Of a DNA stretch of 64,000 nt, positions 33,341-46,749 are shown piece by piece. The notes under the pieces were generated by a model. The model saw only the letters and a program-made list of their open reading frames with translations, searched no databases and was not told the DNA's origin. The translations under genes and the position numbers were made by a program. The stretch's first letter is position 1; each line of letters opens with the position of its first letter. Source of the stretch: Bradysia coprophila (taxonomy: Eukaryota; Arthropoda; Insecta; Diptera; Sciaridae). The DNA is taken from assembly GCF_014529535.1 (NCBI RefSeq), contig NW_023503493.1, positions 19,686,001-19,750,000 of the forward strand, in the 5' to 3' direction.

Positions 33341-36300
33341 ACATGATATTATTGTTAACAGGTTAACATCTCGTTAGTATTGTGCTTTGTTAGTATGCTT
33401 AAAGAATCGTAAAACCAGTGGCATATTTTATGCTAAGACATTCTTTGAATCAATTTTTCGCATGATGTCACATTTTTGGTCAAATAGAGAAAAATGTTTG
33501 TAGATCTCGTTGTCCACTATTTTTCTGATTTGGTCTTTTTAATAAATGCTAATTAGTTATCCTCGATGGAATAAATGCGTAGAAATAGAAAAGGGAACTT
33601 CAGATGTATCTGACTTTCTATAATAATAATTTTGTTAATGAAATGATAATTTATTTAAATTTTTACTTTGATTTTGAATCAATTACTTTGAAAGTACTTT
33701 AATCCATCAACATTTTTAACAGCATCTTGAAACCATCATGAATGACTTACAAGTGTACTGTACATTTACTTTAAAAAAATAAAATTTCATAATCTTTTGA
33801 TCTCTTAAAATTGAACAATAAGAAAGAAACCTTTACTCGCAACTGGAAAACAGTTTTTAAAACCGATTTTTTTTTATCGAAACAATCAAAACCACTAAAA
33901 CGAACACAAAAAAGAAAAATTCTTCGTATAATTTCGCTGTAATTGTTGATGAACGGCTTTTGGGTCAATTTTGTTATTTTTTACGTTTTATCAACAAAAT
34001 AAAAAAAAATGTGTATTACGGTATCTAAATTCGAAACTGATTTTTATTTTTGTGTTGAATTAATTTGTTGCTTTTTGTGTTTGTTTTTAATTATTTTTGT
34101 GTTTATCTGTGCGTAGCTTCATTATTTGTTGGTGCCTTACTAGAAATTGGTAACCAAAATCACATTCTAAGCGGATGTTGAAGCTATTAGATTCTGTTGA
34201 ATTGTTTTGAGTGAGATTGGAGCGACTTTAATAGAAAATTTCATGTAATTAGGCGGTGTTCATTTAAATATAATTCAGATAATGCCAATGGGAGAATGGG
34301 ATATGAATGGTAAAACACCTCAGTTTAACTGGGGAGTATAATTAATTCAAATTAATAAGAACCAAAAGTAATTAGTGTAATCAAGTATTAATAATTCATC
34401 ATCCATTTTGTATGTTTTGGCCTCCTTTTATAGAGATAATCAACCGTTTATAGCATCTTTTGTTTTATCATCATCGTGTATTTGTTCATATATCGTTTTT
34501 TATGGAAACTGTGTTTCATTGTTTCGGGTAAATGTCTGCAAAATTCTTTGCAAAGTCATCGAACTTAATTTGGTCATACTTTCGGAGACATTTAAATGCT
34601 TAACTTTATTGTATTTTGGAAATTTTATGAAGCTCTGTAGAAAGCTTTAACATTTAACGATGGAATGACATAAAAATACAACATAACGATATATCCGTGT
34701 ATCCTGCTATTGTACGTGTCTGTGTCAGGAGATTGTTATTTCGATGCACAAACAAATGCTACAAATAACTAACCAAGTGTTGGTCTTGTCAGCTGTATTT
34801 CCAACAAAATTTATAATTTCCTAATATTTAATGAACCGCACAAATCTCATCCATTTGGATGAATTATGAACATAATCTTTTAAACCGATGAAGTTAATGT
34901 ACCAGAATATTTAATGAATTAGAAAGAAACAACTAAAAATACTGCAGAAGGTAAATTATTAATTTTAATTATTTATAACTATGCCTAATCATACCCATCT
35001 CTTAAATCATTATAATATGTGCGCACGATGTATCGGATTATCAATTTTAACACACCTCAGTGATTCTAAATTTAATCATATTCAGTGTACAATAATTCAC
35101 TGATTTACAAAATCAATACGACTCCTCATCAACCCCGTGACAGTCCATTATAAACTCCATCCATTATAGTTTTTAAAAAAATTGACAAAATTTTCTGTTT
35201 TTATTTTACATTCCGTCTAGTCAAATTCTCTGGTGATACCCGACGACCATTTAACCCTATTCATCATACCGACATACACGCATATTTTCAGTAATGTCCC
35301 TAGACGCAAAAAATCTCTAAATCTGTGATATTGATGAATTCGACGACCCCTGACCCCAAACACAAATACTGTGGTAATTATATGGCTGCAGATGTCATGC
35401 GAACAAAATACATTATGTCAGACAATTGCTCAAAAAGTTTGAAAATTTATAGAAATTCTGAAACAGCGATTGGTCGAAAGCATAAATCTCGTTCTCGCAT
35501 TCCCTCCAGACTTAAAACAAATAGTTTTTCAATGTCTCTGGTAAACAGAATATTATTTTCTCTGCTCCAGTAGCAACCATACCGAAACTCTCGTACCATA
35601 AAAAACCGTCTAAAATCATCAACACCATAAATTACTCACATAAATTTTTCTGAAAGAAAATATCTTTCTCCGCCTATGACTTATATTCCCAATGACGATG
35701 ATAACATTTGATGATACAGAGCCACCATACCACATCAACAAATAAATAGAAAAAAAGCTTTATATACTTGAAAAAAGACGGAGAGCAGAGTGTGTACGAT
35801 TCACTGGTAATGGTAACGTGCAACTCAGTCGCTCCTCGCTACTCGTGGTTAGATGTTGAACATTCTTGTTAACGTATATACACCGTGGTAGTATCGTATG
35901 GTATATTCATTGCCGACAGAATTTACAAATATCAATTAACACATAATCGCATAGTTTGCGAATAAGAATGTGTTACAATAAATTTTCTGTGCAAAATTTA
36001 ATTAAATTTGAGAATTTTGAATGTGAATACAGTGGCTATTATTGCGAATGCGCTAAGTGAACAACAAAAACTCGAGTCTAGAATTTGAATGGAAACACTA
36101 GAAAGACTAGAAAGATTTTATTGAGAAATTATTTAAAAAGAAGAAGAAAAATAAAAATCACAAAAGAAAACCACGATTAATCTGTGAATTCATTCAGGTG
36201 ATTTTCATACTCATGTGAATATTAGATATACGTAAATGGAAATAAATAACAGATCTTTTCCATTGAGGTCTGAGTGAGTTTTGTTATTTACCAATCTGAT

Positions 36301-38842
36301 GTTATTATTGTGTGTGCTGTGCAAGACAAGTGTGTAAACGAATAAAAAAAAACGAAACATTTCTTCACTATTTTGATAAGATAAAAATTAAACGAGTCTT
36401 TTTCGTAGTCCCAATAAAGAAAGAAGCTGAAGCTATCGTTTTATAAAAATTCTTCAAGTATAAGAGAAGACGAATAAAAAAAAAAAATCGAAAATAAAAT
36501 GTAACTGCCGCATAAAGTGTTTATTCACCTTTCAATGAATTTCTGTTATGAATAGAACTCTGCTTGGGAAAGTGCCGACAATTTCAATAATATTGAAAGA
36601 TAATTTAATCGATGCTCATTTCCTGGATTTCAATTTAAATTGCTTTTGTTGAGAAAAACGAAGAGTATATTGGATCAGCATAATAGACTGTGTGCACCAG
36701 GCAGCAGCTTTAATATACCGGATTTTAATATTAGAAACTTGTTCCGCAAAAAGGTGATTTTTCTATAATTTTTCTGTTGTTAGTTGCTGTTCGATTTATT
36801 TTTAAAATTCTCTGTTTAAAACATTATTTTCGGAACTTTGTGGATATCATCTGGTCGGCTAAACAACAGCTGTTTACCGAAAATTACTTTAGGAACTTTT
36901 ATTAATATATTAGCGTGTATGTAACGTAACCATATACAACGTAATCAAAAAATGTTTATACTCATTTCGTGTGCTGTTTTCCATCGACGAGTTAGCATAT
37001 CGTTAGAGATTAGATAAACGAATCATTTGATCGCCCATGATGTAGTTATTACGGATTTTCAGATTGAGTAATCAGACGATTCGGTGAAAATTAATTTCCA
37101 AACAATAACGCCTTTTGTTCAATGACATTTTTATCTTACTGCAATTGATGGATCAATACACTGACTGCCATAAGCTCATCACATTGTTAATATTACTAAC
37201 TGTATCTCTATTTCTGATTTACAATTGTGTTAACTTTTGAGAGATATATAGGAATCCGTAGGTGTCATCGGTTTATATATAGTTCAATATAAAAGTCAGC
37301 ATTTAAAGGTGGACAATATAGTTAAATGTAGTGGCAAAGTTAAAAAGTCAATTTTTCGTGTGATGAAACAGATGTTCATAATCAAAACGTAAGTTTATAT
37401 TTTCTCCCTCGTTGTTATATCGTTCTTTTCATGCTACTATGAAATTAGGGAGCTTCGACCGGCACGCTTAACTTTGATTTGGGTCTCATTCGAAAAAGTG
37501 AGATAAGAAATACTTAGAACAAAGTTGAATTAGTGAGACTCTAGAACTCTTACTTGGCTTCTAGATCAAATGGAGTGGTTCAGACTCAACTTCATTAACT
37601 GGAAGTTACTTCTGGTTATAAGGAATTTGAAAATAATCAAGATTATAGTCGCTGGCAATCAAACTAAAAGTTTCGATATTTAGTTGTCCGAATTTGATGT
37701 GCTCTAAATAGAGGTTCCCATCAATGGTAGAGACATTTTTTGAAAAGTCAGAGTTGTTTCTCACTTGTTCATAAAATTTTCGTATTTTTTGAACTCCATA
37801 AAATATGTTCGGTTGTTAACCTTTGTAGTCGTCCAAATTGTTCCATCAAAAATTCAAATTGACAATGGTTGACATAAAAGAATCCTTCATACTCACAGAA
37901 CGAACGCAATTATCTTTCCTTTGTTAGCAAATGATTCACGGCACTGACAAATTAGCATATTTTGTGTGAAAATTGCAATTAATATAATTCCTACAGCTGA
38001 CCACTAAATCGTGTGTGGAATTTCAATTCTGAGGAATGGTGCACAATACCCATTAAAACAACTTATATATGTAAAATTAAAAGCTCTCAAAGTGCGGCCC
38101 GACAATAATGTTGATAAGATTAACTTAATTGCCGTTGAACAAAAAAAAAATTTCAGCAGAAAACTATAAGTACAGCATACCAAGGCCGCACCGCGACCAC
38201 TGGGTAGATGCTTAAAAAAATTTCATTTAAATTAATGCATCAACCGCAAAATGTGTATTTAAAGAAGTATAATCTGAAAATAAAAAAGTTTTCCAATAAA
38301 AGAATTAAAATGAAAGATTGCGCATTATTGAATCCATTTCGAATTATAAATATTTTTCATTAAAAATTGTTTTTATTATGAATTCACTTAAGCACACCGA
38401 AACGTACGCTGTCGACTCGGCTGTGGATTTTATCATGCCTATTTAACAGCTAAGCTTCACTTTATATTTTGTTTAATCTCTGAATTGTTACAATCTTACA
38501 AGAAAAAGCATATACGAGAAAAAATCGATTATGCCTCCATTTCTCTCCTTTGCATGCATACACTATGACATAGAACCATTTATTTATAAAATTAGTTGCA
38601 CACTCTCATAAAACAATTAATTTAATTCAACTTCAGCCAGCATCTTACTATATTGCTCGCTTTAGTAGGTTGATTAATTACCTTGTTCGTAATCGAATAG
38701 AAATTAATGACCCACACATTCCAAGAACTTTTGGTCTGATTACACTTAGATACATATATTGTCGAAGATGCTACCTACCATTACAATAAAAATGGTTTAA
38801 CGGCTACAACATTTTTCAGATTTAATTCGTTTTAGGCCGATG

Positions 38843-40464
38843 CTATTCGCACGCGCGTGCGAATAGTCTTTCTTACGGTTGTAGGCTATTCGCACGCGCG
38901 TGCGAATAGTCTTTCCTTCGGCCGTAGGCTATTCGTACGCCGCGTGCGAATAGTCACTCATATGTTTGTTGACTATTGGGACGCGCGTGCGAATAGCCAT
39001 TGTTACAGGTGTGGACTATTGGGACGTGCGTGCGAATAGCCGATCCTACAGGTGGAGACTATTCGGACGCGAGGCAAATTCGTGGAATATGATTTCGCGC
39101 CGCGCGAAATCATATTCCACGAATTTGCCTCGCGTCCGAATAGTCTCCACCTGTAGGATCGGCTCTACAACTTGTAGCATTAAATGGATCTTGCTTTTCA
39201 AGAAAACGTTGTGTGAAGATGAGCTCAGGGTCTTTATGACAAATAAATGAAATTATTATTATGTATTCACACTGTATTTTTGAGTGTGTAAATGAGAATT
39301 TTGATCAGCTGAATGATTAATACAATTTTTTAGTGTCATTGTTTAAAGGGAATAACTGTTCTTGCCCATTTTTAATCTTCATTTTTGATATATTTACTTT
39401 TTCAGCATTCTTTCAAAATAGTCTCAATTTAGACTGATGTATGACAGTTGCTTTCAATACAACTTATATTCAATTTCCAGGCGCACTAAAAAAAGGTAGA
39501 GCGGAGTCGTCAATATTTCTCTTTATTTCACGGAAAATTTCACAATAAATATTTCGAAAATTTAATGTCCTATCATAATTTGTAGCACGGTCCGTGAAAT
39601 TTGTTGTTCAAAACGAATAATGTGAGAAAAACCTCATTTCTCCATACAAAGTCAGCAGTTTGTCATCATTGGACAATTTGAAACGTCGGTCAAAAATAGC
39701 ACAGGTAACTTTCACTTGTGAACAAGACACTATCTGTAATATGCTGGCTAACATGTTAAAATCAATCCTCTCTCCTTCGCGATTAAATTTATTGAGATGA
39801 ATAATTAAAATAAAATCGAAGTAAAAATTCGACCCACCCATTGCTTTGGGGAGGCAATAGTAGCGTAGTTTTTTGAAATAAAAAAATTAAAGAAACCGGT
39901 ATTTTTCGACGTCAGGAGGGTCGAAATTTAAAAAAAATTTATTGGCTCAAAGAGTGGCTTTGTTAGTGCTGTGTCAGCTTGAATTCGTAACTTATTTAGA
40001 CATCATGACAAACGCGATGTTTAGATTATCCCATTACATGTAGCCTGAGGATTCGTAAAACTCTAGGTCCTATTAGCTCTCGAATCTTATGCATAAGTAT
40101 CATATTTCTGATTGGCCGATCCTGTAGGCCGTTGCACCGTCAGTTATGGGGATCAGCTATGGCAATGGTCATTTAAACTCTCATAAAACTAGTGTAAATA
40201 CCCATTCACACACCGTTTTGCTGAAAGCCAAGATCCAATCTTTTACGCGCCGTGAAATCATGTTTCACGAATTTGTATCGCGTCCAAATAGTCGAAACCT
40301 GTAGGTTTGGCTATTCGCACGCACGTCCCAATAGTCCACACCTGTAACAATGGCTATTCGCACGCGCGTCCCAATAGTCAACAAACATAAGAGTGACTAT
40401 TCGCACGCGGCGTGCGAATAGCCTATGGCCGAAGGAAAGACTATTCGCACGCTCGTGCGAATAG
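38843..40464. mobile_element. Foldback element with tandem-palindrome ends
   Basis: The left end holds units at 38843, 38886, 38929, 38973, 39016 and 39059, a 43-bp period. Each unit begins with a 24-bp palindrome made of CTATTCGCACGC followed by its reverse complement, or a variant. After them a perfect dyad centred near 39104 (arms GAGGCAAATTCGTGGAATAT...) continues to about 39166. The right end (about 40245-40464) is the reverse complement of the left array, with units at 40311, 40354, 40397 and 40441. The 1.08-kb interior carries only one 77-codon minus-strand frame (39608-39841) with no known domain. Long inverted repeats built of tandem subunits are the hallmark of Foldback-type elements. 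Confidence 0.8.
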
Positions 40465-43400
40465 TCACTTCGTTCGTTTTACGATGGACTGTTTCAGACA
40501 AATATATTTTCTGCGTCAATGAAACCAGACATTTTACTGAAAATTTTATATCGGAAGATTAGAACCATTTTATATTAGTATAGTAATAAAATTCTCAAGA
40601 TCAGGCCGCTGTTTGGAAAATATTACGGAAAACTGCACTCGGAATTAACAGCTTTGTTCAACAAAAGTGTGATCCACCCTTATAAGCAAGTGTAAACAGT
40701 TTTAATTGTGTGTTGGATCAGTTGCAAAACAGCTAAAGCAAATGCATGCTGAAATTTCACTGCCTCTGACTGTATTCGTAAAACTCAAAAAAAAATCAGC
40801 CGTCAGTGAGTGTTAGAAAAATCTATATGACAGTCTCAGAGTGACCTAAATATCTTCATACTTGAGTTAGTTCGAAAATCTATGCAACAGTTCCAATGGT
40901 ATTTTCACTGATACACTTTCCATTTATAGAGTGAAATGCTTCAAGCAATGTTCATGTTCAATGGCATTGAAGACTCAGAAAGAAGAAGGCACGATTTTCT
41001 AGAAAAACTACTGTGCAGGCCCGACATGTATCTATGTATCAGATACATTGTATCTAGTAGAAAAAAATAGAATTTTTTTTTGTTTACTTTTCATAGACTA
41101 CAAGACAAGCAGTTGGATCTATTACTTCATTTGATCCAAGTATTTCCAATAGTTTGAGTTCAAATCTTCTCCTTCATATTATTTTACCATGTTTTCTGCT
41201 ATATAAAACCGCATTAGTCAGAACTTGTCGTTTATTTCTGCAGTTATTCTCATTATCGATATATAGGTGATTGTCGTCCGTAACAGGTTAATCGCTTGTA
41301 GCACATCTAAAAATTGTCTATGACCGTAAAATTAAATTACAAAATTTCGGTAAATTTATCACAAATTGCACTTGTTCATATTGTACTTCCGCTTTATTGC
41401 TTCCATATGGATATCAACACAACAAAAAAAAAACAATTTACGGTCGACCAAATGATATTTTTATCGCATATTATTCAACCGAAAGAAAATCCATTAAAAT
41501 ATTTCGTTACAAAACTGAAGCAAGATTTTTATCATCAATGGATTTGAAATTCAGTAATACAAATTGATGACTTCGCCTACATATCCGATGAATTATTTTT
41601 TGTTTCGGTGTTTCGGTGAATGTTTATTTAAAGCAAAAATATAAAACTTTTGTTTTAGTGAATTTTTTTTCTGTTGGTGTCGTCGACGTCACATTAATAT
41701 TAAATTAAGAAATTTATTTTACGAATATTTCGGAAAAACATATGCGGGGTGTTGGTTTGACGGTATTTCGAAAATAATTTAAAAATAGAAAATTCATTTC
41801 TGAAAGTATAATATTTATCAGATGGGTTTTTCTGCAATGCATTCGAATCAACTCAAAACGTATCTATTCACATTCATATTATCGAAAATTTGAAAATTAT
41901 TTAAATCAATCGTCGAATATTGACTATTATAATGTTGTATACCTACCACCAACAACGTAATAACAATGATATTTGATTTCTGTTTCTCTTTATTTTAGCC
42001 GCGAAAAAAAATCAAATAAATTAAAAGTAAACAAACATCTTGATTCTCCTCGTTCAAGAGAAAAACTCCAATCAATCGATTAATAATTTAAATTTCGTTA
42101 TGGTTATAACCTTTTCATCTTAACTTTGTACAATTTCCTCACGTAAAGTTCAAGATGAGATGAAGATGATATAATCATGTAAATATTATGCTCGTGATGA
42201 GGTGAGTTCGATGTGTCATTAAAACATTAAATTAACATTGAGTTAGCTCGTTAAACATTTCGGTGTCGGTGGTTGTATAAAATACACCTAGTTCTATTAG
42301 AGTGTAAGCTTAAATTATATCAGATTATATTTAGCGAATATTCGTTTACAACTAATTTTGATATAGCAATTTTCGTTGCTTATGAGATTTTATCAATTAA
42401 AAAAGGTCGACTGATCAATTTAAGGACGAATCGTTTACAGCTTTAAGTTTTCTAGTAAATGCTAGCTATAGGTATCGGATACATTGAGTGTTTGAGTGGA
42501 ATAAAATATGAACATTACTTGAAAGATTGTTTCATAGATTGTGAGACCACATTGGAACTATATTGATTCAAGTAGATTAAAGAAGACAATTATTATGTTA
42601 GACTATCAGAACATTGAATTTAAAGTTCAGACAACATTAGTCCTTGTCAAACGTAAAATAATACCCCTACGATGTACTTGAAAGTTTCATTGTTGTCAAT
42701 ATATTGAATATTGATGAATGTGTTTACGAGAAGTTTAAAATTATTGATTTTCGATCAATGTCTCGAAAACGATGTTATGTAGGCGGATCATAGGGAAAAT
42801 TTTTCTACGTCGCACAAGGATTAAAACCATTTTATTAAGTCCACCACTTTATAGAATAGATAACTCACTTATTGCCTTCAACATGACCTTCTATCTACAA
42901 TAACATCGACTTTATTTCTTTCGATCGGAAATCATGGCATAACTATTATGTCTCATAATTTGGAAATGCTAATTGTGAGAACCAACAACAGAAGTGTCTA
43001 TAATATAACACAAGGACTACGCGGTTAATTATAGTCTAGGTTATGTGGAGGTTGTAGCCCGAGGTTTTTTCGTGTACCGCCTCGGAGAGAAAGATTCGAG
43101 GGATGAAGCTGATGGTCTAACGTAATTAAATGATTTAGCTCTTCTGTTATTCGATAGTTTTTTTTTGTAGATATCTATAATTGACCAATAATAGCACAGA
43201 AAATTACTGTCTAGCCCATCTTCTAAACAATCAGTTCTTTTCAAATAGCATCAGAGGTATTTATCTACTACCGCATTGAACATAAAATCGTACGAGCGGT
43301 TTCCAAACGACACACTTTTGGTATTCATATCTGTTTTGGGGTTTTTCGCACCATATCTTTTTATTTAAAATAGTTATAAAAGCCAATATTGGACAATAAT

Positions 43401-45147
43401 TAAAATATCAACAAGAACATAAACGTACTAATTAATACAAAACACATTATCATCATCTTCTCATATTCAGTTTATTTTCTGGCCGTCTCGAGACTGCTTT
43501 TGTTCTCTAATAAAAGATTGTTGAGAAACAAGAGTTGATATTATCATATCAATTTTGGTGTGAACTTAACGACTGCATTTATGAACAAATTTAAACTACT
43601 GTTGGAAATCTATAGTAAATTCTCACAGTATGAATGCTCAGCAGACACTATGGCTGTTTATAATTTAATTAATTCAGTCGGCATATTGTTTATAATAATG
43701 TAAGAAATCGCAGACACTCACATACGGCTCTTGCATCTCATAATGAATTAATTAATTAACTTTGCATCATCACTGTGTATATACGTACATTCTGTACCAA
43801 TAATTACAAAACACATATACATACACAGTACGTGCATCATTTGTAAATGTTTACGATTAATAAGTGCCTGCATTGGAGTCCATCGAATCGCTTTCCGCTG
43901 GTCGTTGAAATGTTTGTTGTTTTAAACAACAGAATCATTATAGAACGTCGTGTTTGAAATGAAAGCATATGTGGTTATTCTTCCATGATGATACGTTTGT
44001 TCTTAGGGTTAATATTGTTTATGGCAAGGCCTTTGTGAGGTACAATACACTACATACTGATGTAAGTCACTTGCTTTGATGGAGAAAATGAAAAGATCTA
44101 TTCTAAGCCAGGGTTTATTAAATAAAGAACCTTCTTGAAAGGTCTCTGGAGCTGATTTAAATTTGTGCTTAACGACTTTATAATCACCTGAATATTCTGT
44201 ATATAAATTTGAAGCATCCGATTTCAGTCAACCCCCGTTCAATACAATTCCTTTCGACTGACTTTTTGGCTCTTCGAAATTAAGGGCTTTTAATTAGTTG
44301 GCAAATAATTTCGATCGTAAAGTTTTCCATGAATTTATCAAAATTATAATGTGGGCACATCAATGTCAATTTTCATTACCACGTGGGAAGCAAAATCCGT
44401 TTATATAATACTTTCTGTTTCTGTACAATGTACAATTTCAATGAATATTTCAAGTATCAAACTAAATTGTGAAACAATAAGGAACTCAAGTATAAATATC
44501 GATTTAATGATTACAACGTATGTGGTATAACGTTGTTTTAAGGTAGTTGAAAATGTGTAGGTAAACGAAAAACTGTAGCTTGGTATCATGCGTGGGCGAT
44601 GCGTCTAAAATTTTCATTTGATATTCGAACCATTTCTTCGGCTCATCATTCAACGTTGATGTGCAGTTGTACGGTAACAAAATTAGTATGTTAGGCAAGC
44701 TTGAACTTACAATATTGATTTAAATCCAGATAAATTGTAATCTTTTTATCTGCAGAGATTGATATTCTTTGGATAATAGTTACGTGAAACATCTCACATT
44801 TAAAGTCGTTTCTGTTAGTCGTGTAATTGGAAATGTTTTTAATAATGATATAAATTCTGCAAAGATTTTTCAAAAAAAAATTGTAACTGCGTAAGAACTA
44901 TCAGATCTGAGATAGCTATCAGATTTTGTGAATGACTATGAGTGCAATTGTTTTTCAGAAACTGAGAAAAGTTTTTTTTCTGGTGAAAAATCGATTTACA
45001 TAAATAAAGTGCATAACATGTGTTTATCTATAACTAAAAGACGAATCTAGTACTTCACAGTCTTATGTCAAAATCATGGTCGTATTTTCACTTAGGATTT
45101 TCTACTCATGTGTACTGACTGAATTTCAGTACAATCTAGTCACAATT
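40465..45147. other. Gene-poor AT-rich region (4.7 kb)
   Basis: No gene or repeat family was recognised. A 64-codon frame near 44504-44698 (-) and a 77-codon frame at 41314-41547 (+) have no recognisable features. Confidence 0.45.
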
Positions 45148-45605
45148 ATAGTCGATCTGAATTCGCTCGATATACTCAATATACTCGAGAAAAGTCCATA
45201 TACTCGTAAAAAGTCGAGAAATACTCGACATACTCGAATGTAGTCCAGATATACTATAAGGGGCCATTCACAAATTACGCACGCTCTTAAGGGGTGAGGG
45301 GGGGGGGGGTTTGACAAAAGCGTACGCTCCATACATTTTTGAAATTTTCTCCATACATTTTCGCGTGCAAGGGTGGAGGGGGGGGTCTGAAATTTCGAAT
45401 TTGGTGCGTGCGTAATTTGTGAATGGCCCCTAATAAAGTGAAGATATCTTATAATATAGTCATCGAATATAGTTGATGTTCTCGAAATATAGTCGATGTC
45501 ATCGAATATAGTCGATGTTCCCAAATAGGCGATGTTTTCGAATATAGTCGATACATACTCGAAAATATACTCGAATATACTCAGTATACTCGAATATGGT
45601 CGGAG
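45148..45605. repeat. Degenerate AT-rich tandem repeat, split by a MITE
   Basis: Irregular repeats of ATACTCGAATAT and CGAATATAGTCGATG-like units occur on both sides of the insertion at 45259-45431. Spacing is variable, about 15-25 bp. Confidence 0.75.
45259..45431. mobile_element. 173-bp MITE, copy 1 of the GGGGCCATTCAC family
   Basis: The ends AGGGGCCATTCACAAATTAC-GCACGC and their reverse complement flank a core with G-rich and pyrimidine tracts. It is inserted in the tandem repeat above. The second copy is at 53276-53442 in opposite orientation. Confidence 0.85.
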
Positions 45606-45821
45606 ATATATAATTGACCTGTAAAAGAGTTATGTACACTAGTGGTCGGAGTAAATAACATAAAAAGATTCTAAAATTTTTGTTTTCTTATAGTAGTACG
45701 ACTACTCATAGATATCCGGTGATTGGTACACTGACCCTACGCCATGGCGTAGCCGCGCCATATATTCTGCTAGCGGGTGTTATTCACAATTTGTTTTTAA
45801 AATATGTATGTGTTTCGTAGT

Positions 45822-45897
45822 TATTTTGTCCGGGGTTATTTTGTCCAGGGTTATTTTGTCCGGGGTGTTTTTGTCCGAAAGTTATTTTGTCCGAAGG
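45822..45897. repeat. 15-bp minisatellite (TTATTTTGTCCGGGG)
   Basis: About five head-to-tail variants of GTTATTTTGTCCGGG are visible. They are non-coding. Confidence 0.85.
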
Positions 45898-46749
45898 CCG
45901 GTGGCACCTGTAGAATCTGTTAAAAATGAGTAAGGTATCTAACGTAGTTTTTCTAGGTGCCTTGTTCCCTAATCCACAATCTTAATTAATGTCGTTCCTA
46001 CAGGTTTTTTTTTGAATAGTTACTTCATAAGCACAACAGTCCCACTGACGTCTTAAGTTCAGGTGATCTGTCCTGCCCATTTATACTAAACTTACTTCAT
46101 CAGTCACATTCTGAATATATTGAATACACTTGAATTTGTTGCAATTAAAGAGTTAGTTTTTTAGAACATGATATCCCCACAAACATTTACCTTCGCCAGC
46201 CAACGACCAAAGATCCCATGATAGATACACACCTTTTTTTATCTATTACTTCACACACATATGCCATAATAAAATGAATATTACTGTGATCTGAACACCT
46301 AGTTTTATTATATCGCTGGTCTGGTTGGAATATACATATTAGTAATTCTGATGCTTTCATTTATTATTCGATGCCGGCATATACATAAATTAAATATTTG
46401 AATATAATTTCGTTTTTTTGCTTCATTGATGCCAAACTTGAATTTTCACAGAGCGTAAAATAAACATCCGCAATGGCATGAATTTTGTCCATTTGTGTGG
46501 GAAAAAAGACCTGGTTTACCAGAACGTGTACATACATAAATGTTTTTATACGCGTCGTTTTACTGCAGCTATATTATTCCATTAAAAAACATTGAAAACG
46601 TTTTTTTTTTCGCTAAAACTAAGAGAAAAATTTATCTTTACTTCCAGATTCGCAGAAAAAAGTCTTTCATTCCAATCCTAAAAAACAATAACCGAATCAA
46701 CTGTGATAATATAAAACCAAAACAAACAAAAAAAATAAACTCTGAAAAC
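45898..46749. other. Upstream region of the PPP1R14-like gene
   Basis: The stretch before the ATG is A-rich from about 46600. The open frame extends upstream to 46540 but is lysine/phenylalanine-rich and does not resemble the family, so it is taken as 5' UTR. Confidence 0.45.

Larger units (their letters stand above)
31764..38835. other. Gene-poor AT-rich region (about 7 kb)
   Basis: Apart from a tandem duplication (32041-32188) and a LINE fragment (32986-33340), I see no genes. Short open frames are random for this base composition. Untranslated or non-coding exons could be present but cannot be recognised. Confidence 0.45.

Noticed and set aside
44504-44873. Adjacent minus-strand frames that could be exons of a small secreted protein
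   Set aside because: A donor is present, but no convincing acceptor or recognisable family.
46540-46749. N-terminal extension of the PPP1R14-like protein
   Set aside because: Lys/Phe/Asn-rich and unlike the family; more likely 5' UTR that happens to stay open.
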